From positions 465,095-529,094 of the forward strand of contig NZ_JNIK01000011.1 in assembly GCF_000701365.1 (NCBI RefSeq): a stretch of DNA of 64,000 nt. Reading direction: 5' to 3'. This stretch comes from Blastococcus sp. URHD0036. Its GTDB lineage: Bacteria; Actinomycetota; Actinomycetes; Mycobacteriales; Geodermatophilaceae. Under the pieces are notes generated by a model. That model was not told where the DNA came from. It worked only from the letters and a program-made list of their open reading frames with translations, and did no database searches. Of the stretch, positions 1 to 8,992 are shown piece by piece. The first letter of the stretch is position 1, and the number at the start of each line of letters is the position of its first letter. The position numbers were made by a program, and so were the translations under genes.

Positions 1-1288
1 CGGGGGCGGGCTTGCGGCAGGCGCAGCCGTCGTCGGGGCCGTGTGGGCACCACTGGACGGTGTCGAACGGGCCCAGCAGCTCCTCGAGGCGGGCCATGCA
101 GGCGTCGACCTGCTCCCGGGTGATCAGCCCGCGGGCCACGCCGGACTGGTTGCTGACCACCCCGACGCGCACGCCACGGGCGCGCAGCGCGTCGACGGCC
201 TCGCGGGCGCCGGGCACCGGCTTCACGAGGGCGGGGTCTCCGTTGTACGGGTAGTCGCGGACGAGCGTGCCGTCGCGGTCGAACAGGACGAGATCGGGCA
301 GGCCCTTCCACGGGGTCACGCGGCGGTGCTGCACCACCCCGCGGAGGAAGTGCCAGGTGGCCAGCGGCGGGATGACGGCGCTGGTGGCGAGCATCGTCGT
401 CACCTCGGCGCGGTCCCGCGGGCCGGGCACGATGCGGGCCCGGGCGAACTCCGCGGTGCCGGCTCCCCAGGCCAGCGCCGCGACCGCGGCGGCGCGGGGC
501 CGGCGGGCGAGGGCCAGGCCGAGGGCGCCGACGGCGGCAGCCGTGACGGCGAGGTGCCGCGGGCGGCGGCCGAGCGGGGCGTCGGCCCGGTGCGGCGCCC
601 GCCAGTCGGGCCCGTGCAGGCGGCGCATGAGGACGTCGTCGGCGTTGCCGGCCTGCACGCGGACGCTGACCCACCGGTCGGTCGGCCGCACGGGGTGGGT
701 GATCCACCGCTCGCCGCGGACCAGCCGGGCGCCGGTGTCCATCACCCGCAGGGCGAGGTCGGAGTCCTCCCGGAACGCGCGGGGGAAGCGCTCGTCGAAC
801 CCGCCGACCGCGGCCAGCGCGCTGCGCCGGTAGGCCAGGTCGGCGGTGATCCAGGCGCTGGTGGCCAGGCCCGCGGTGCCGCGCTCCCAGTCGGTGGGGC
901 GGCGGTCCTCCGGCAGGGGCACCCGCACCCGGCCCTGGCTGCCGGCGACCTCCGGCGGCAGGTCGGCGAGGTCGGTGGCGAGCGTCTGGTACCAGTCGGC
1001 GTCCGGGACGACGTCGTCGTCGAGGAACGCGATCCACTCGGTGCGGGCGACCCGCCAGCCGAGGTTGCGCGCCCGGGCGGGGCCACCGCCGCCGGTGCGG
1101 ACGACCCGGACCGGGGGGAGGCCGGGCCGGTCCGGCCGCAGCGGCTCGCCGGTCGGGCGGTCGTCGACGAGCACCAGCTCGGCGGGCCGGTCCCCGGGGG
1201 CGGCGGCGAGGGCGTCGAGCAGCGCGTCCAGCGACGGCCGGCCGATGGTCGGCACGACGATCGAGACGCGCGCGAGTACCCCTCCCAC
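1..1288 (-). CDS. Glycosyltransferase family 2 fused to HAD-IIIA phosphatase (partial)
   Basis: The frame begins at GTG 1288, just after an in-frame TAG, and runs off the left edge, so about 429 residues are visible. The first 230 or so residues form a GT-A glycosyltransferase: SIVVPTIGRPSLD near the N-terminus, LVLVDDRPTG, and the metal-binding FLDDD near residue 90. A hydrophobic linker follows. From about residue 335 a HAD phosphatase begins, with motif I FDRDGTLVRDYP, motif II SNQSGVARG and a zinc-type cluster CPHGPDDGCACRKP, as in histidinol/heptose-bisphosphate phosphatases (GmhB-like). The fusion suggests a protein that builds and dephosphorylates a sugar intermediate for a surface glycan; the substrate is unknown. 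The missing C-terminus lies outside the window. Confidence 0.8.
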   Translation of the reverse strand, partial: MGGVLARVSIVVPTIGRPSLDALLDALAAAPGDRPAELVLVDDRPTGEPLRPDRPGLPPVRVVRTGGGGPARARNLGWRVARTEWIAFLDDDVVPDADWYQTLATDLADLPPEVAGSQGRVRVPLPEDRRPTDWERGTAGLATSAWITADLAYRRSALAAVGGFDERFPRAFREDSDLALRVMDTGARLVRGERWITHPVRPTDRWVSVRVQAGNADDVLMRRLHGPDWRAPHRADAPLGRRPRHLAVTAAAVGALGLALARRPRAAAVAALAWGAGTAEFARARIVPGPRDRAEVTTMLATSAVIPPLATWHFLRGVVQHRRVTPWKGLPDLVLFDRDGTLVRDYPYNGDPALVKPVPGAREAVDALRARGVRVGVVSNQSGVARGLITREQVDACMARLEELLGPFDTVQWCPHGPDDGCACRKPAP

Positions 1289-1387
1289 GATCTAGGTCGT
1301 GCCCTACCGATCCGGGCCGGAAACACTACGGGCTTGAAGTTTCGACCGTTCGTGAGCCGTTGGTGAGCAGACGCCACCCCGGGTCGG

Positions 1388-1882
1388 TCAGCGGCGGGGC
1401 CGGGCCGCCGCGGAGACCCGTGCCAGTGCGTCGGTGACCGCCGCGGCGTCGTTCCCCAGGTGTGCCAGGAGGTGGGCCACCAGCTCGTCGTGCGTGGGCG
1501 CCGCCTCCCGGAGCCTGCCCCGGCCGGCCTCGGTCAGCCGGGCGTGCAGCAGCCGACGGTCGCCGCTCGACCGCTCCCGCACGACGTACCCCTGGTCGAC
1601 CAGCCGGCTGACGGTGCTGGTCACGCCGGCGCGCGAGAGGCCGAGCGCCTCGGCCACCTCGCCCATGCTCGCGCGCTCCCCCGGCGCCTCAGCGATCCGC
1701 CGCAGGGCCTCGAACCCGGTCAGCGAGATGCCGTGCTGGCGGTGCAGCGCGGAGTCGACCCGGCGGGTGATGCGGTCGTGGACCTGCACGATGCGCAGCC
1801 AGGTCTCCTCGGGCCGCGGGAGCGCCCCGGCCAGCTCGGCGACGTCGGGGACGGCGGGCGCCAGGGCCTTGTCCGGGGGCAC
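1388..1882 (-). CDS. MarR-family transcriptional regulator
   Basis: This is a winged-helix DNA-binding protein of about 164 residues. The typical MarR order is visible: a first helix region (WLRIVQVHDRITRRVDSAL), the HTH segment (MGEVAEALGLSRAGVTSTV with recognition helix), then the wing with the family hallmark RSSGDRRLLHARLTEAG. MarR proteins act as dimers that repress nearby genes and are released by small ligands. I chose GTG 1882 because it lies 25 nt past the stop of the upstream gene; a GTG at 1939 would add 19 residues and overlap that gene by 32 nt. Neither start has a strong ribosome site. No palindromic operator stands out nearby, so its target is not clear. Confidence 0.8.
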   Translation of the reverse strand: MPPDKALAPAVPDVAELAGALPRPEETWLRIVQVHDRITRRVDSALHRQHGISLTGFEALRRIAEAPGERASMGEVAEALGLSRAGVTSTVSRLVDQGYVVRERSSGDRRLLHARLTEAGRGRLREAAPTHDELVAHLLAHLGNDAAAVTDALARVSAAARPRR

Positions 1883-1907
1883 CGGACCATGGTGACCGAC
1901 CGCGGCC

Positions 1908-2834
1908 TCAGGCGCTCCCGGACGGCGGGCGGGCGGCACGCCGGCGCAGCGTCGACAGGCCCAGCCCGGCGACCGCGGCGACCAGCGCCACGCCGGCGAC
2001 CGCGAGCGGCCAGACGGCGCCGCCCGCCACCGGGGTGGTGGCGGCGGCGATCTGCAGGTCGACGGCGACGGTGGTGGAGGTGACGGCGCCGACCACGACC
2101 AGGCTCGTGGCGCCGGACCGCGCGCCGTCGGGGATGGTCACCTCGGCGACGACGAGCCCGTCGATGTCGGCCACGGAGGCGCCGAGCTCCGTGCCGTCGG
2201 CCAGCCGGAGGACCACGTCCTCCCCGGCGGCGAACCCGGACGCGGTGACGGTGAGGACCTCCCCCGCGGCGACACCGGTGGCGCGGTCCGACGAGGCGAC
2301 GGAGACCGCGGGGCGGGCCGGCGGCTCGGGCAGCACGCCGTCGGGCGGCAGGTCGTCGGTGCCGGCGTCCGACGGTCCGCCCACCGGCGGCACCGTGGCG
2401 GGGCCGGTCGGCGGCGCGATGGCGGCGCAGTCGGCCTCGGCGGGCCGGGTGAACTCGAAGCCCTCGAGCTCGTCGACCGAGGTGGCGCCGCTGCCGTCCA
2501 GCGCGGTGAACAGCACGCGGGAGTCGATCGTCTCGCCCCAGGCGACGTCCCCGGTGGTCAGCTGGACCGTCTGCCCGGGATCGACCCGCGCACGGTCCTC
2601 CCCGCCCGGCCGGCGGGTGGTGGCGAGGACGACGTCGTAGGCGACCAGAGCACCGGTGACCTCGACGGCCACGCCACCGGGGCGGCAGCTGGGCCCCTGC
2701 GTGACCCGGACGTCGGGCCGGGTGGGGTCGTCGACCGCGAGCGCGGGAACCGATCCCAGAGTGATGAGGCCGCCCACGAGCACACCGAGCACGGCGGACC
2801 TGCGGACGACCCTCGGCGAGGCACCGAAAGGCAC
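1908..2834 (-). CDS. Secreted, C-terminally membrane-anchored surface protein of unknown function
   Basis: The 308-residue protein has an N-terminal signal peptide (basic VVRR, then hydrophobic core and an ALA-V cleavage-like site near residue 34), a beta-rich Thr/Val/Gly-rich middle, a Pro-rich linker around residue 145-170, a second beta-sandwich-like segment, and a C-terminal hydrophobic helix (about residue 272-292) ending in the basic tail [13 protein letters not shown]. This is the usual shape of an actinobacterial cell-surface protein held by a C-terminal membrane anchor. The GTG start is preceded by a strong GGGGGGAA ribosome site. It could be co-transcribed with the downstream MarR gene. 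I recognise no catalytic motif. Confidence 0.65.
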   Translation of the reverse strand: MPFGASPRVVRRSAVLGVLVGGLITLGSVPALAVDDPTRPDVRVTQGPSCRPGGVAVEVTGALVAYDVVLATTRRPGGEDRARVDPGQTVQLTTGDVAWGETIDSRVLFTALDGSGATSVDELEGFEFTRPAEADCAAIAPPTGPATVPPVGGPSDAGTDDLPPDGVLPEPPARPAVSVASSDRATGVAAGEVLTVTASGFAAGEDVVLRLADGTELGASVADIDGLVVAEVTIPDGARSGATSLVVVGAVTSTTVAVDLQIAAATTPVAGGAVWPLAVAGVALVAAVAGLGLSTLRRRAARPPSGSA

Positions 2835-3015
2835 GCAGTTCCCCCCAAGCAGTCGTACTGCCGGTGGCGATCGAGCGTCTCCACGGCGGCCTCCACATGA
2901 TGGCTGCCGTGAGGGCTCCCCGACCGTCCGTCACGGACGGTTCTGGCGTGTCGGCGCGGCGTGTCGGGAGAAAGTCCGGCCGAGGGGCCGAGGCGCCGCC
3001 GATCGCGCGGCGTCC

Positions 3016-3021
3016 TAGCGT
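3016..3021 (+). promoter_or_regulatory. -10-like element TAGCGT for a leaderless start
   Basis: TAGCGT fits the actinobacterial TANNNT -10 consensus and ends 7 nt before GTG 3029, the spacing expected when transcription starts on the start codon. This supports GTG 3029 rather than the longer in-frame options upstream. Confidence 0.5.
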
Positions 3022-3028
3022 GACGGGC

Positions 3029-4360
3029 GTGACATCTGCAGCCGGGACCGGACGCCGTCGACAGAACGAGATCTACCGCGCGGGGGTGTACGGCCGCCTG
3101 CCCCGCGTGCCGACGGTCTTCGGCGGACTGCAGCGGGCCGCCCGCCGCCGGCTGGACGCGCGGGCCTACGCCTACGTCGCCGGGGGCGCCGGCGAGGAGG
3201 CCACCCAGCGGGCCAACCGTGCCGCGTTCGACCGGTGGGCGATCGTGCCCCGGGTGCTGCGCGACGTGAGCGTCCGCGACACCTCGGTGGAGCTGTTCGG
3301 CCGGCGGCTGCCCGCGCCGGTGCTGCTGGGGCCGGTCGGCGCGCTGGAGCTGGTGCACCCGGAGGCCGACCTCGCGGTGGCCCGCGCCGCCGCCGGGCTG
3401 GGCGTGCCCATGGTGTTCTCGAACCAGGCGTCGGTGCCGATGGAGACCTGCGCCGACGCGATGGGCGACTCCCCCCGCTGGTTCCAAATGTACTGGTCGA
3501 CGTCGGACGAGCTGGTGGAGAGCCTGGTCGGCCGCGCCGAGGCCTCGGGCTGCGAGGCGCTGGTGGTCACGCTCGACACCACGATGCTCGGCTGGCGCCC
3601 CCGCGACCTCGACCTCGGGCACCTGCCCTTCGCCCTGGGGAAGGGCATCGCGCAGTACACGTCCGACCCGGTGTTCCGGCGGCTGGTGGAGGCCCGTGCG
3701 GAGGCCCCCGCGCCGGTGCAGCCGGGCGCCTCGGCGGAGCGGGACCGGCAGCCGCGGCCCACGCTCGCCGCCGTCCGCGCGCTGGTCGGCATGGCCCGGG
3801 CGTGGCCCGGACCGCTCCTGGAGAACCTCCGCTCCCCGCTGCCGCGCGCCGCCGTCGAGACCTTCCTGTCCATCTACTCGCGGCCCTCCATCACCTGGGC
3901 GGACCTGGCGTGGCTGCGGTCGCGCACGCGGCTGCCGATCGTGCTCAAGGGCGTGCTGCACCCCGACGACGCCCGCCGCGCCCTGGACGAGGGGGTCGAC
4001 GGCGTGGTGGTCAGCACCCACGGCGGGCGCCAGGTGGACCGCTCCATCGCCGCGCTCGACGCGCTGCCCGGCGTGGTCGCCGCCATCGGGGACCGCGCGC
4101 CGGTGCTGCTGGACAGCGGTGTGCGCAGCGGCGCCGACGCGCTGGTCGCGGTCGCGCTGGGCGCCCGGGCGGTGCTGCTCGGCCGGCCGTTCGCGTGGGG
4201 CCTGGCGCTCGCCGGCGAGGAGGGCGTGCAGCAGGTCGTCTCCGACGTGCTGGGCGAGTTCGACCTGACGCTGGGTCTCGCCGGGCTGACCTCGGTGTCC
4301 GAGCTGTCCCCGGAGATCCTCCGGCGCGTCGACCGATGGGACACGCCGACCGGGGGTTGA
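3029..4360 (+). CDS. FMN-dependent alpha-hydroxy-acid dehydrogenase, lactate 2-monooxygenase-like
   Basis: The 443-residue protein is a TIM-barrel flavoenzyme of the lactate oxidase / glycolate oxidase / LldD family, cytoplasmic, oxidising L-2-hydroxy acids. The N-terminal [12 protein letters not shown] and [16 protein letters not shown] segments, the middle [16 protein letters not shown] with its conserved lysine, the catalytic [11 protein letters not shown] (His base and Arg), and [20 protein letters not shown] with the flavin-phosphate GR pair are all present. A mobile insertion rich in Ala/Pro before the barrel strand that carries Lys resembles mycobacterial lactate 2-monooxygenase. The start is set by a leaderless-type promoter. 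It stands alone; a hairpin follows it. Confidence 0.85.
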   Translation: MTSAAGTGRRRQNEIYRAGVYGRLPRVPTVFGGLQRAARRRLDARAYAYVAGGAGEEATQRANRAAFDRWAIVPRVLRDVSVRDTSVELFGRRLPAPVLLGPVGALELVHPEADLAVARAAAGLGVPMVFSNQASVPMETCADAMGDSPRWFQMYWSTSDELVESLVGRAEASGCEALVVTLDTTMLGWRPRDLDLGHLPFALGKGIAQYTSDPVFRRLVEARAEAPAPVQPGASAERDRQPRPTLAAVRALVGMARAWPGPLLENLRSPLPRAAVETFLSIYSRPSITWADLAWLRSRTRLPIVLKGVLHPDDARRALDEGVDGVVVSTHGGRQVDRSIAALDALPGVVAAIGDRAPVLLDSGVRSGADALVAVALGARAVLLGRPFAWGLALAGEEGVQQVVSDVLGEFDLTLGLAGLTSVSELSPEILRRVDRWDTPTGG

Positions 4361-4499
4361 CCCCTCCGTGTGGCCTGGGTCACAGTGTTCCTGGGCGGGG
4401 GCAGCCGGGAAACCATTGGCCATCCACCGCTGGATGGACCGACCAACGCGGCCAGACCGCCAGAGCCGGCCCCCCGCCCCACAACCTCCTCCGCGCACG

Positions 4500-4536
4500 C
4501 TCGTGCTCTGCCCATCGGTACGGGGCAGAGCACGAG
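4500..4536. terminator. Perfect 14-bp stem-loop between two plus-strand genes
   Basis: CTCGTGCTCTGCCC (4500-4513) pairs perfectly with its reverse complement at 4523-4536 around a 9-nt loop. It lies 140 nt after the FMN enzyme and 52 nt before the aldehyde dehydrogenase. There is no T-tract, which is normal for terminators in high-GC Actinobacteria. An operator or attenuator for the downstream gene is the alternative. Confidence 0.5.
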
Positions 4537-4587
4537 GACGCCGGGAACACCCCTGCAGGCTCCGGCGGGCGAGCGCAGGATGGGGCC

Positions 4588-6066
4588 GTGACCAGCAGCG
4601 AGACCACCGCGACCATCGAGGGGCTGAGCCGCCCCGTTCCCGTCCAGCTCTTCGTGGGCGGCACCTGGCAACCGGCCGGGGGCGGTGCGACGTTCGAGGT
4701 CCGCGACCCCGCGGACGCCTCCGTCCTGGCTCGCGTCGCCGACGCGACGGCCGACGACGCCCGCGCGGCCATGGACGCCGCCGCCGCCGCGGCACCGGCC
4801 TGGGCCGCCACCGCGCCGCGGGAGCGGGGTGAGATCCTGCGCCGCACGTTCGAGGCGATGACCGGCCCGCGGGCCGACGACCTGGCCCTCCTCATGGTCC
4901 GGGAGAACGGCAAGACGCTCACCGACGCCCGGGGCGAGCTCACCTACGCCGCGGAGTTCTTCCGCTGGTTCAGCGAGGAGGCCGTGCGGATCGACGGCGA
5001 CTACCGCGTGGCCCCGGCCGGCGGCACCCGCACGGTCGTCGTCCGCCAGCCCGTCGGCATCTCGCTGGCCATCACGCCGTGGAACTTCCCGGCAGCCATG
5101 CTCACCCGCAAGCTCGGCCCGGCGTTCGCCGCCGGGTGCCCGGTGGTGGTGAAGCCGGCGTCGGAGACGCCGCTGACGGCGCTGCTGCTCGCGGAACTGC
5201 TGGCGGAGGCAGGGCTCCCGGACGGCGTGCTGAGCGTGCTCCCGACGACCAGCGCCAAGGACGTCGCCGGCACGGCGATGGCCGACCCGCGGCTGCGCAA
5301 GGTCAGCTTCACCGGCTCCACCGAGGTCGGCCGCGGGCTGCTCAAGCAGGCCGCCGACCAGGTGCTGGTCAGCTCGATGGAGCTGGGCGGGAACGCGCCG
5401 TTCATCGTCTGCGCCGACGCCGACCTGGACGCCGCGGTGGAGGGCGCGATGGTGGCGAAGCTGCGCAACGGCGGCGAGGCGTGCACCGCGGCCAACCGCT
5501 TCTACGTCGAGGACGCCGTCGCCGACGAGTTCGCCCGGAGGCTCGCCGACCGGATGGGCACCCTGACCCTCGGTCGCGGGGACGACGAGGGGGTCGGACT
5601 CGGCCCCCTCGTCAACGAGGACACGGTCGGCAAGGTGGAGCGGATCGTGAAGGAGACCGTCGAGGCCGGGGCGCGCGTGGTCATCGGCGGTGAGCGACCC
5701 GAGGGGCCGGGGTACTTCTACCCGCCGACCGTGCTCGTCGATGTCCCCGCCGGCTCACCCGCCACCGAGGAGGAGATCTTCGGCCCGGTCGCGCCGATCG
5801 TGCGGTTCGGGTCCGACGAGGAGGTGCTCGCGCTCGCCAACGGCACCGAGTTCGGGCTGGTCTCCTACGTCTTCACCGGCGACCTGGCCCGCGGGCTGCG
5901 CCTGGCCGAGGCCCTCGAGTCCGGGATGGTCGGGCTCAACCGCGGCGTCGTCAGCGACCCGGCGGCGCCGTTCGGCGGGGTCAAGCAGAGCGGCATCGGC
6001 CGCGAGGGCGGGCACGAGGGGCTGGCCGAGTACCTGCAGACGAAGTACATCTCCTTCCCGCTCTGA
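4588..6066 (+). CDS. NAD(P)-dependent aldehyde dehydrogenase, succinate-semialdehyde type
   Basis: The 492-residue protein belongs to the ALDH superfamily, oxidising an aldehyde to an acid in the cytoplasm. Visible are the oxyanion Asn in TPWNFPAAM, the cofactor-binding VVKPASETPL and FTGSTEVGR, the general-base Glu in MELGGNAPFIV and the nucleophilic Cys in GEACTAANR, all in family order. The WNFPAAMLTRK and GGEACTAANRF blocks are most like GabD-type succinate-semialdehyde dehydrogenases, but the substrate is inferred. GTG 4588 is preceded at 6 nt by CAGGAT, a -10-like hexamer, so it may be leaderless. Neighbours give no pathway context. Confidence 0.85.
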   Translation: MTSSETTATIEGLSRPVPVQLFVGGTWQPAGGGATFEVRDPADASVLARVADATADDARAAMDAAAAAAPAWAATAPRERGEILRRTFEAMTGPRADDLALLMVRENGKTLTDARGELTYAAEFFRWFSEEAVRIDGDYRVAPAGGTRTVVVRQPVGISLAITPWNFPAAMLTRKLGPAFAAGCPVVVKPASETPLTALLLAELLAEAGLPDGVLSVLPTTSAKDVAGTAMADPRLRKVSFTGSTEVGRGLLKQAADQVLVSSMELGGNAPFIVCADADLDAAVEGAMVAKLRNGGEACTAANRFYVEDAVADEFARRLADRMGTLTLGRGDDEGVGLGPLVNEDTVGKVERIVKETVEAGARVVIGGERPEGPGYFYPPTVLVDVPAGSPATEEEIFGPVAPIVRFGSDEEVLALANGTEFGLVSYVFTGDLARGLRLAEALESGMVGLNRGVVSDPAAPFGGVKQSGIGREGGHEGLAEYLQTKYISFPL

Positions 6067-6102
6067 GCGCGTGGGGGCGGCCCGGCGCTCGCCCTCGCGG
6101 GA

Positions 6103-7311
6103 CTACGCCGGAGAGGTCGGCGGGCGGTCCTCGGCGCCCGGGCCCGCCTCGGGTCCGGGGGTCGAGACGCCCTGCAGCGGGGCGATCGCCATGACGTCGA
6201 CCGGCGGCGCGTCGGCGAGGGCCTCCTCGGGGGACCGGCGCGGGCGGTAGACGAAGGTGGAGACGAAGAGGAACCGGGCGAGGAAGGCCACCGCCAGGGT
6301 CAGCCCCTGGGCCAGGACCGACGGCACGCTCGCGGCCTCGACCAGGAACGCCAGGACCGGCAGCCGGACCAGGGTGTCGACGTTGTTGTAGAGCAGCGAG
6401 TGCAGGAACCGCAGCCACCGGGGGTGCCGGTTCTCGGCCCTCAGGTCGGCGAAGACGAAGCGCTCCTGCAGCACGAAGTTGTGCGCGATGGCGATCTCGG
6501 TCGCGATGACCGCCGCCGGCAGGTAGTGCAGGCTCGTGTCGCGCAGCAGCAGCCACATGATCAGCAGGTTGACGATGGTCCCGAGCGCCCCGACCGCGGC
6601 GAACCGAGACATCTTGCCCATCCGCAGGGCGGCCATCTGGTAGAGGAACTGGGCGCCGTTGCGCCAGGAGGCCTTGCTCTCGCCGTCGTGCCGCTCGCCG
6701 AAGGCGAAGGGGATCTCGGCGACCGCGAGGTCGTGGCGGGCGAGGATCTCGAGAAGGATCTTGAACCCGCGCGGGCGCAGCCGGTCCAGCTCCACGGCGC
6801 TGCGGCGGACGCAGAAGAAGCCGGTCATCGGGTCGGTGCAGACCCGGCCGACCCGGCGCGGGAAGCAGGAGCGGGCCAGCAGCGTGGAGCCGCTGGAGAC
6901 CGCGCGCCGCCACGAGGAGGAGAGGCCGGAGGAGTCGCCGGAACCGCAGTAGCGGCTGGCCACGACCATGTCGACCGGGTCGGCGTTGTCGCGCAGCAGC
7001 GGCACGAGCTCCGGCGGGTGCTGCAGGTCGCCGTCCATCACGACGACGTACTCGCCGCGGGCCGCCGCTATCCCGGCGGCGACGGCACCGGCCAGCCCGC
7101 CTTCGCGCTGGTCGCGCTCCCGGTGCAGCAGCCGGACGGGGAGGGTGCTGGTCTGCGCGACCTCGCGCACGACGTCGGCGGTGTCGTCGTTCGAGTCGTC
7201 GACGAACAGGATCTCGGCGTCCCGACCGGCCAGCGCCGCATCCAGCCGCCGCACGAGCTCGGGGACGTTCCCGCGCTCGTTGAAGGTCGGCACCACGACG
7301 GTCGTGTCCAC
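6103..7311 (-). CDS. GT2 polyprenyl-phosphate glycosyltransferase fused to a GtrA membrane domain
   Basis: The 402-residue protein has an N-terminal dolichol-phosphate-mannose-synthase-like domain (TTVVVPTFNERGNVPELV, ILFVDDSNDDT, VVVMDGDLQHPPE, and the KASWRNGAQF acceptor region), then from about residue 235 four predicted helices of the GtrA family (FAAVGALGTIVNLL, NFVLQERFVFAD). Such fusions load a sugar on a polyprenyl phosphate and help move it across the membrane for glycan or glycolipid modification. GTG 7311 has GGGAGG 7 nt upstream. The C-terminal tail after the last helix is a Pro/Gly-rich cytoplasmic extension. It is divergent from the MarR gene at 7613. Confidence 0.85.
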   Translation of the reverse strand: MDTTVVVPTFNERGNVPELVRRLDAALAGRDAEILFVDDSNDDTADVVREVAQTSTLPVRLLHRERDQREGGLAGAVAAGIAAARGEYVVVMDGDLQHPPELVPLLRDNADPVDMVVASRYCGSGDSSGLSSSWRRAVSSGSTLLARSCFPRRVGRVCTDPMTGFFCVRRSAVELDRLRPRGFKILLEILARHDLAVAEIPFAFGERHDGESKASWRNGAQFLYQMAALRMGKMSRFAAVGALGTIVNLLIMWLLLRDTSLHYLPAAVIATEIAIAHNFVLQERFVFADLRAENRHPRWLRFLHSLLYNNVDTLVRLPVLAFLVEAASVPSVLAQGLTLAVAFLARFLFVSTFVYRPRRSPEEALADAPPVDVMAIAPLQGVSTPGPEAGPGAEDRPPTSPA

Positions 7312-7557
7312 GCGCGATGCCTCCCACGGTCCGGCCGGTCGGAGAGGGGCCAGACCGGGTGTGACCTTACGAGGGTGCCACGCCTCGGGGGTGCTGCGCC
7401 GGACGGCCCGGCGCCGGAGGCCGCGCCGACCCCACCGGGACCGCACGCCCCACCCGCCCCGGGACGGTGGTCGGCCCGGCGACGTCAGGGACGGTCCCGA
7501 CGACGGGGGCGGATGCGCCTCCGGATTGAGGCCCGGATCACAGAACGGGGAAAGATT

Positions 7558-7569
7558 CTCAGTGCCAAG
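7558..7569. promoter_or_regulatory. Predicted MarR operator (autoregulatory copy)
   Basis: CTCAGTGCCAAG matches the palindrome CTNAGYGCTNAG with one mismatch and sits 43 nt upstream of the MarR start at 7613, overlapping a -10-like CAAGAT. The same palindrome occurs at 19505, 21458, 24132 and 25430, at promoters of the catabolic genes. The 301-nt divergent gap 7312-7612 otherwise shows nothing clear. Confidence 0.6.
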
Positions 7570-7612
7570 ATGTTGCTGCGGACACACCGGCCCGCCCGGC
7601 ACGAGGAGGACC

Positions 7613-8179
7613 ATGACCGCGACCGACGCCGTCGGCACCCACCCCCGGGACGCCGTGGACGAGATCATCGGCCAGTGGGCTCGGGTCCGCCCGGACCTGG
7701 ACGTCTCGGCGATGCAGGTGTTCGGCCGCCTGCACCGCAGCTTCCTGCTCTACCGGTCCGCGATCGGGGAGCGCTTCACGGAGGCCGGTACGACCGAGCC
7801 CGGCTTCGACGTGCTCGCCGCGCTGCGCCGGTCGGGGTCCCATCACCGCCTGTCCGCCGGCGAGCTGGCCCGGCAGACGCTGGTCACGACCGGGGGGCTG
7901 ACGCTGCGCGTCAAGCGTCTCGAGAAGGAGGGCCTCGTCCGCCGCGAGCGCGACCCCGAGGACCACCGGATGGTCTACGTGTCCCTCACCGACGCCGGCC
8001 GCGAGCTGGTCGACCGGACGGCCGACCTGCACTTCGTCAACATGGCGCGGATGCTCGAGGGGCTCACCGACGCGGAGCGCGACGACCTGGCACGCCTGCT
8101 CGGCCGGCTGTTCGACTGCCTGCAGGACGCCACGCCGGGTCTCGACCTGGCCGAGGCAGCCGCCGTCGGCGAACGCTGA
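7613..8179 (+). CDS. MarR-family regulator of the catabolic island
   Basis: The 188-residue winged-helix protein shows the MarR pattern: helical N-terminus with DEIIGQW and VFGRLHRSF, HTH around SAGELARQTLVTTGGLTLRV, recognition helix with KRLEKEGLV and the wing RDPEDHRMVYVSLTDAG. ATG 7613 has GAGGAGGA 3 nt upstream. It is a clear paralogue of the regulator at 26711 (shared D-E-V/I ... W, VFGRI/L, and the same HTH layout). It sits convergent to the end of the Rieske operon and has in its own promoter the palindrome found at the operon promoters, so I infer that it represses this island and itself until a pathway intermediate binds. Confidence 0.85.
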   Translation: MTATDAVGTHPRDAVDEIIGQWARVRPDLDVSAMQVFGRLHRSFLLYRSAIGERFTEAGTTEPGFDVLAALRRSGSHHRLSAGELARQTLVTTGGLTLRVKRLEKEGLVRRERDPEDHRMVYVSLTDAGRELVDRTADLHFVNMARMLEGLTDAERDDLARLLGRLFDCLQDATPGLDLAEAAAVGER

Positions 8180-8227
8180 CGCGGCCGCACCCGGCCGACG
8201 ATCGGCACGGTCTGGTCGGTGCAGCCG

Positions 8228-8623
8228 TCAGGCCCCGGAGGCGCTGCCCCTGATGCCCTGCGCCTCGACTTCGACCTTGAGGCCGGGGTCGACCAGGGCG
8301 GCCACCCCGACGAGCGTCGAGCACGGGAAGTCCCCGGAGAAGACCTCCGACCGCGCCCGGCCGACGGCGACCTTGTCGGCGACGTCGGTCAGGTAGACGC
8401 GCAGCACCAGGATGTCGTCCACCGAGGCGCCGCAGGCCTCGGTCAGCTCGCGCACCCGGCGGAAGGTCTCGACGGCCTGCAGGTAGGCGTCGCCCCCACC
8501 GACCGGACCGTCGGGCCCGCCGGCGTGCATGCCGGACAGGAAGAAGTGGTCGCCGTGCACCCGGGCGTTGCTGAACATCCCGGGCCGCGGCGGCTCCGGC
8601 ACCGACTCCGCGGCGACCCTCAC
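8228..8623 (-). CDS. RidA/YjgF-like protein, lacking the RidA catalytic arginine
   Basis: This 131-residue protein has the YjgF/YER057c/UK114 trimeric fold signature: FFLSGMHAG, a TFRRVRELTEACGASVDDIL helix and a final KVEVEAQG strand. The Arg that canonical RidA enzymes use to hydrolyse 2-iminoacids (in P-A-R-S) is replaced here (P-C-S-T), so simple imine deaminase activity is doubtful; it may belong to a Rid subfamily with another role. GTG 8623 overlaps the stop of the upstream gene by 4 nt, so translation is coupled. It is the last gene of the operon and contrasts with the intact RidA at 17533. Confidence 0.8.
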   Translation of the reverse strand: MRVAAESVPEPPRPGMFSNARVHGDHFFLSGMHAGGPDGPVGGGDAYLQAVETFRRVRELTEACGASVDDILVLRVYLTDVADKVAVGRARSEVFSGDFPCSTLVGVAALVDPGLKVEVEAQGIRGSASGA

Positions 8624-8931
8624 GCCCGTCCCGTCCTCTCGTTGGCCTCGCGGACAAGGCGCTGCCGGGTCTCGAGGAAGTCGTACGTCGGGTAGAAGTC
8701 GGTCTGGAACACGCCCCACGCGCGGCGCTCCAGCTCGACGTTCACCACCTGGAGCAGGCGGGGCGGCAGTCGCAGCGTCACGATCTGGCCCACGCCCATC
8801 GCGACCACCCAGGAGACGACCTCGCACCCCTCGGGCGGGAAGCCGTTCCACCAGTCGACCGCGTCGAGCCTGTCCCGTTGCTGCACCAGGTCCTGCGTCT
8901 GGTCGTGCCGCAGGAAGACGGTCAGCAGCAT
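8620..8931 (-). CDS. Small conserved-looking protein of unknown function in the Rieske operon
   Basis: I chose the ATG at 8931 (GGGGAG just upstream), giving 103 residues beginning MLLTVFLRHDQTQDL. An ATG at 9000 would add a 23-residue low-complexity leader and overlap the Rieske stop. The sequence has no signal peptide or membrane helix; GFPPEGCEVVSWVVAMGVGQIV and ERRAWGVFQTDFYPTYDF look like two beta-alpha-beta units of a dimeric alpha/beta-barrel (EthD or muconolactone-isomerase-like), which is only a fold guess. Position directly after the Rieske oxygenase and overlap with the RidA-like gene suggest a role in processing the oxygenase product. Function unknown. Confidence 0.6.
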   Translation of the reverse strand: MLLTVFLRHDQTQDLVQQRDRLDAVDWWNGFPPEGCEVVSWVVAMGVGQIVTLRLPPRLLQVVNVELERRAWGVFQTDFYPTYDFLETRQRLVREANERTGRA

Positions 8932-8992
8932 GGTCTCCCCGGCGGGGGCGGGCTCCTCCGGAGAGGCACCCTCCCCCGCCGGGCTTGACCCG

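Noticed and set aside
41..1366. A long open frame on the plus strand opposite the glycosyltransferase-HAD gene
   Set aside because: It is Gly/Ala/Arg/Pro-rich with no domain pattern, and the minus strand carries clear GT2 and HAD motifs. Such shadows are expected at this GC content.
2558..4795. A long minus-strand open frame opposite the FMN enzyme and ALDH start
   Set aside because: Antisense shadow; the FMN-enzyme motifs on the plus strand are complete.
8180..8227. Terminator between the MarR gene and the end of the Rieske operon
   Set aside because: Only short imperfect complementary stretches are present, not strong enough to call a hairpin.
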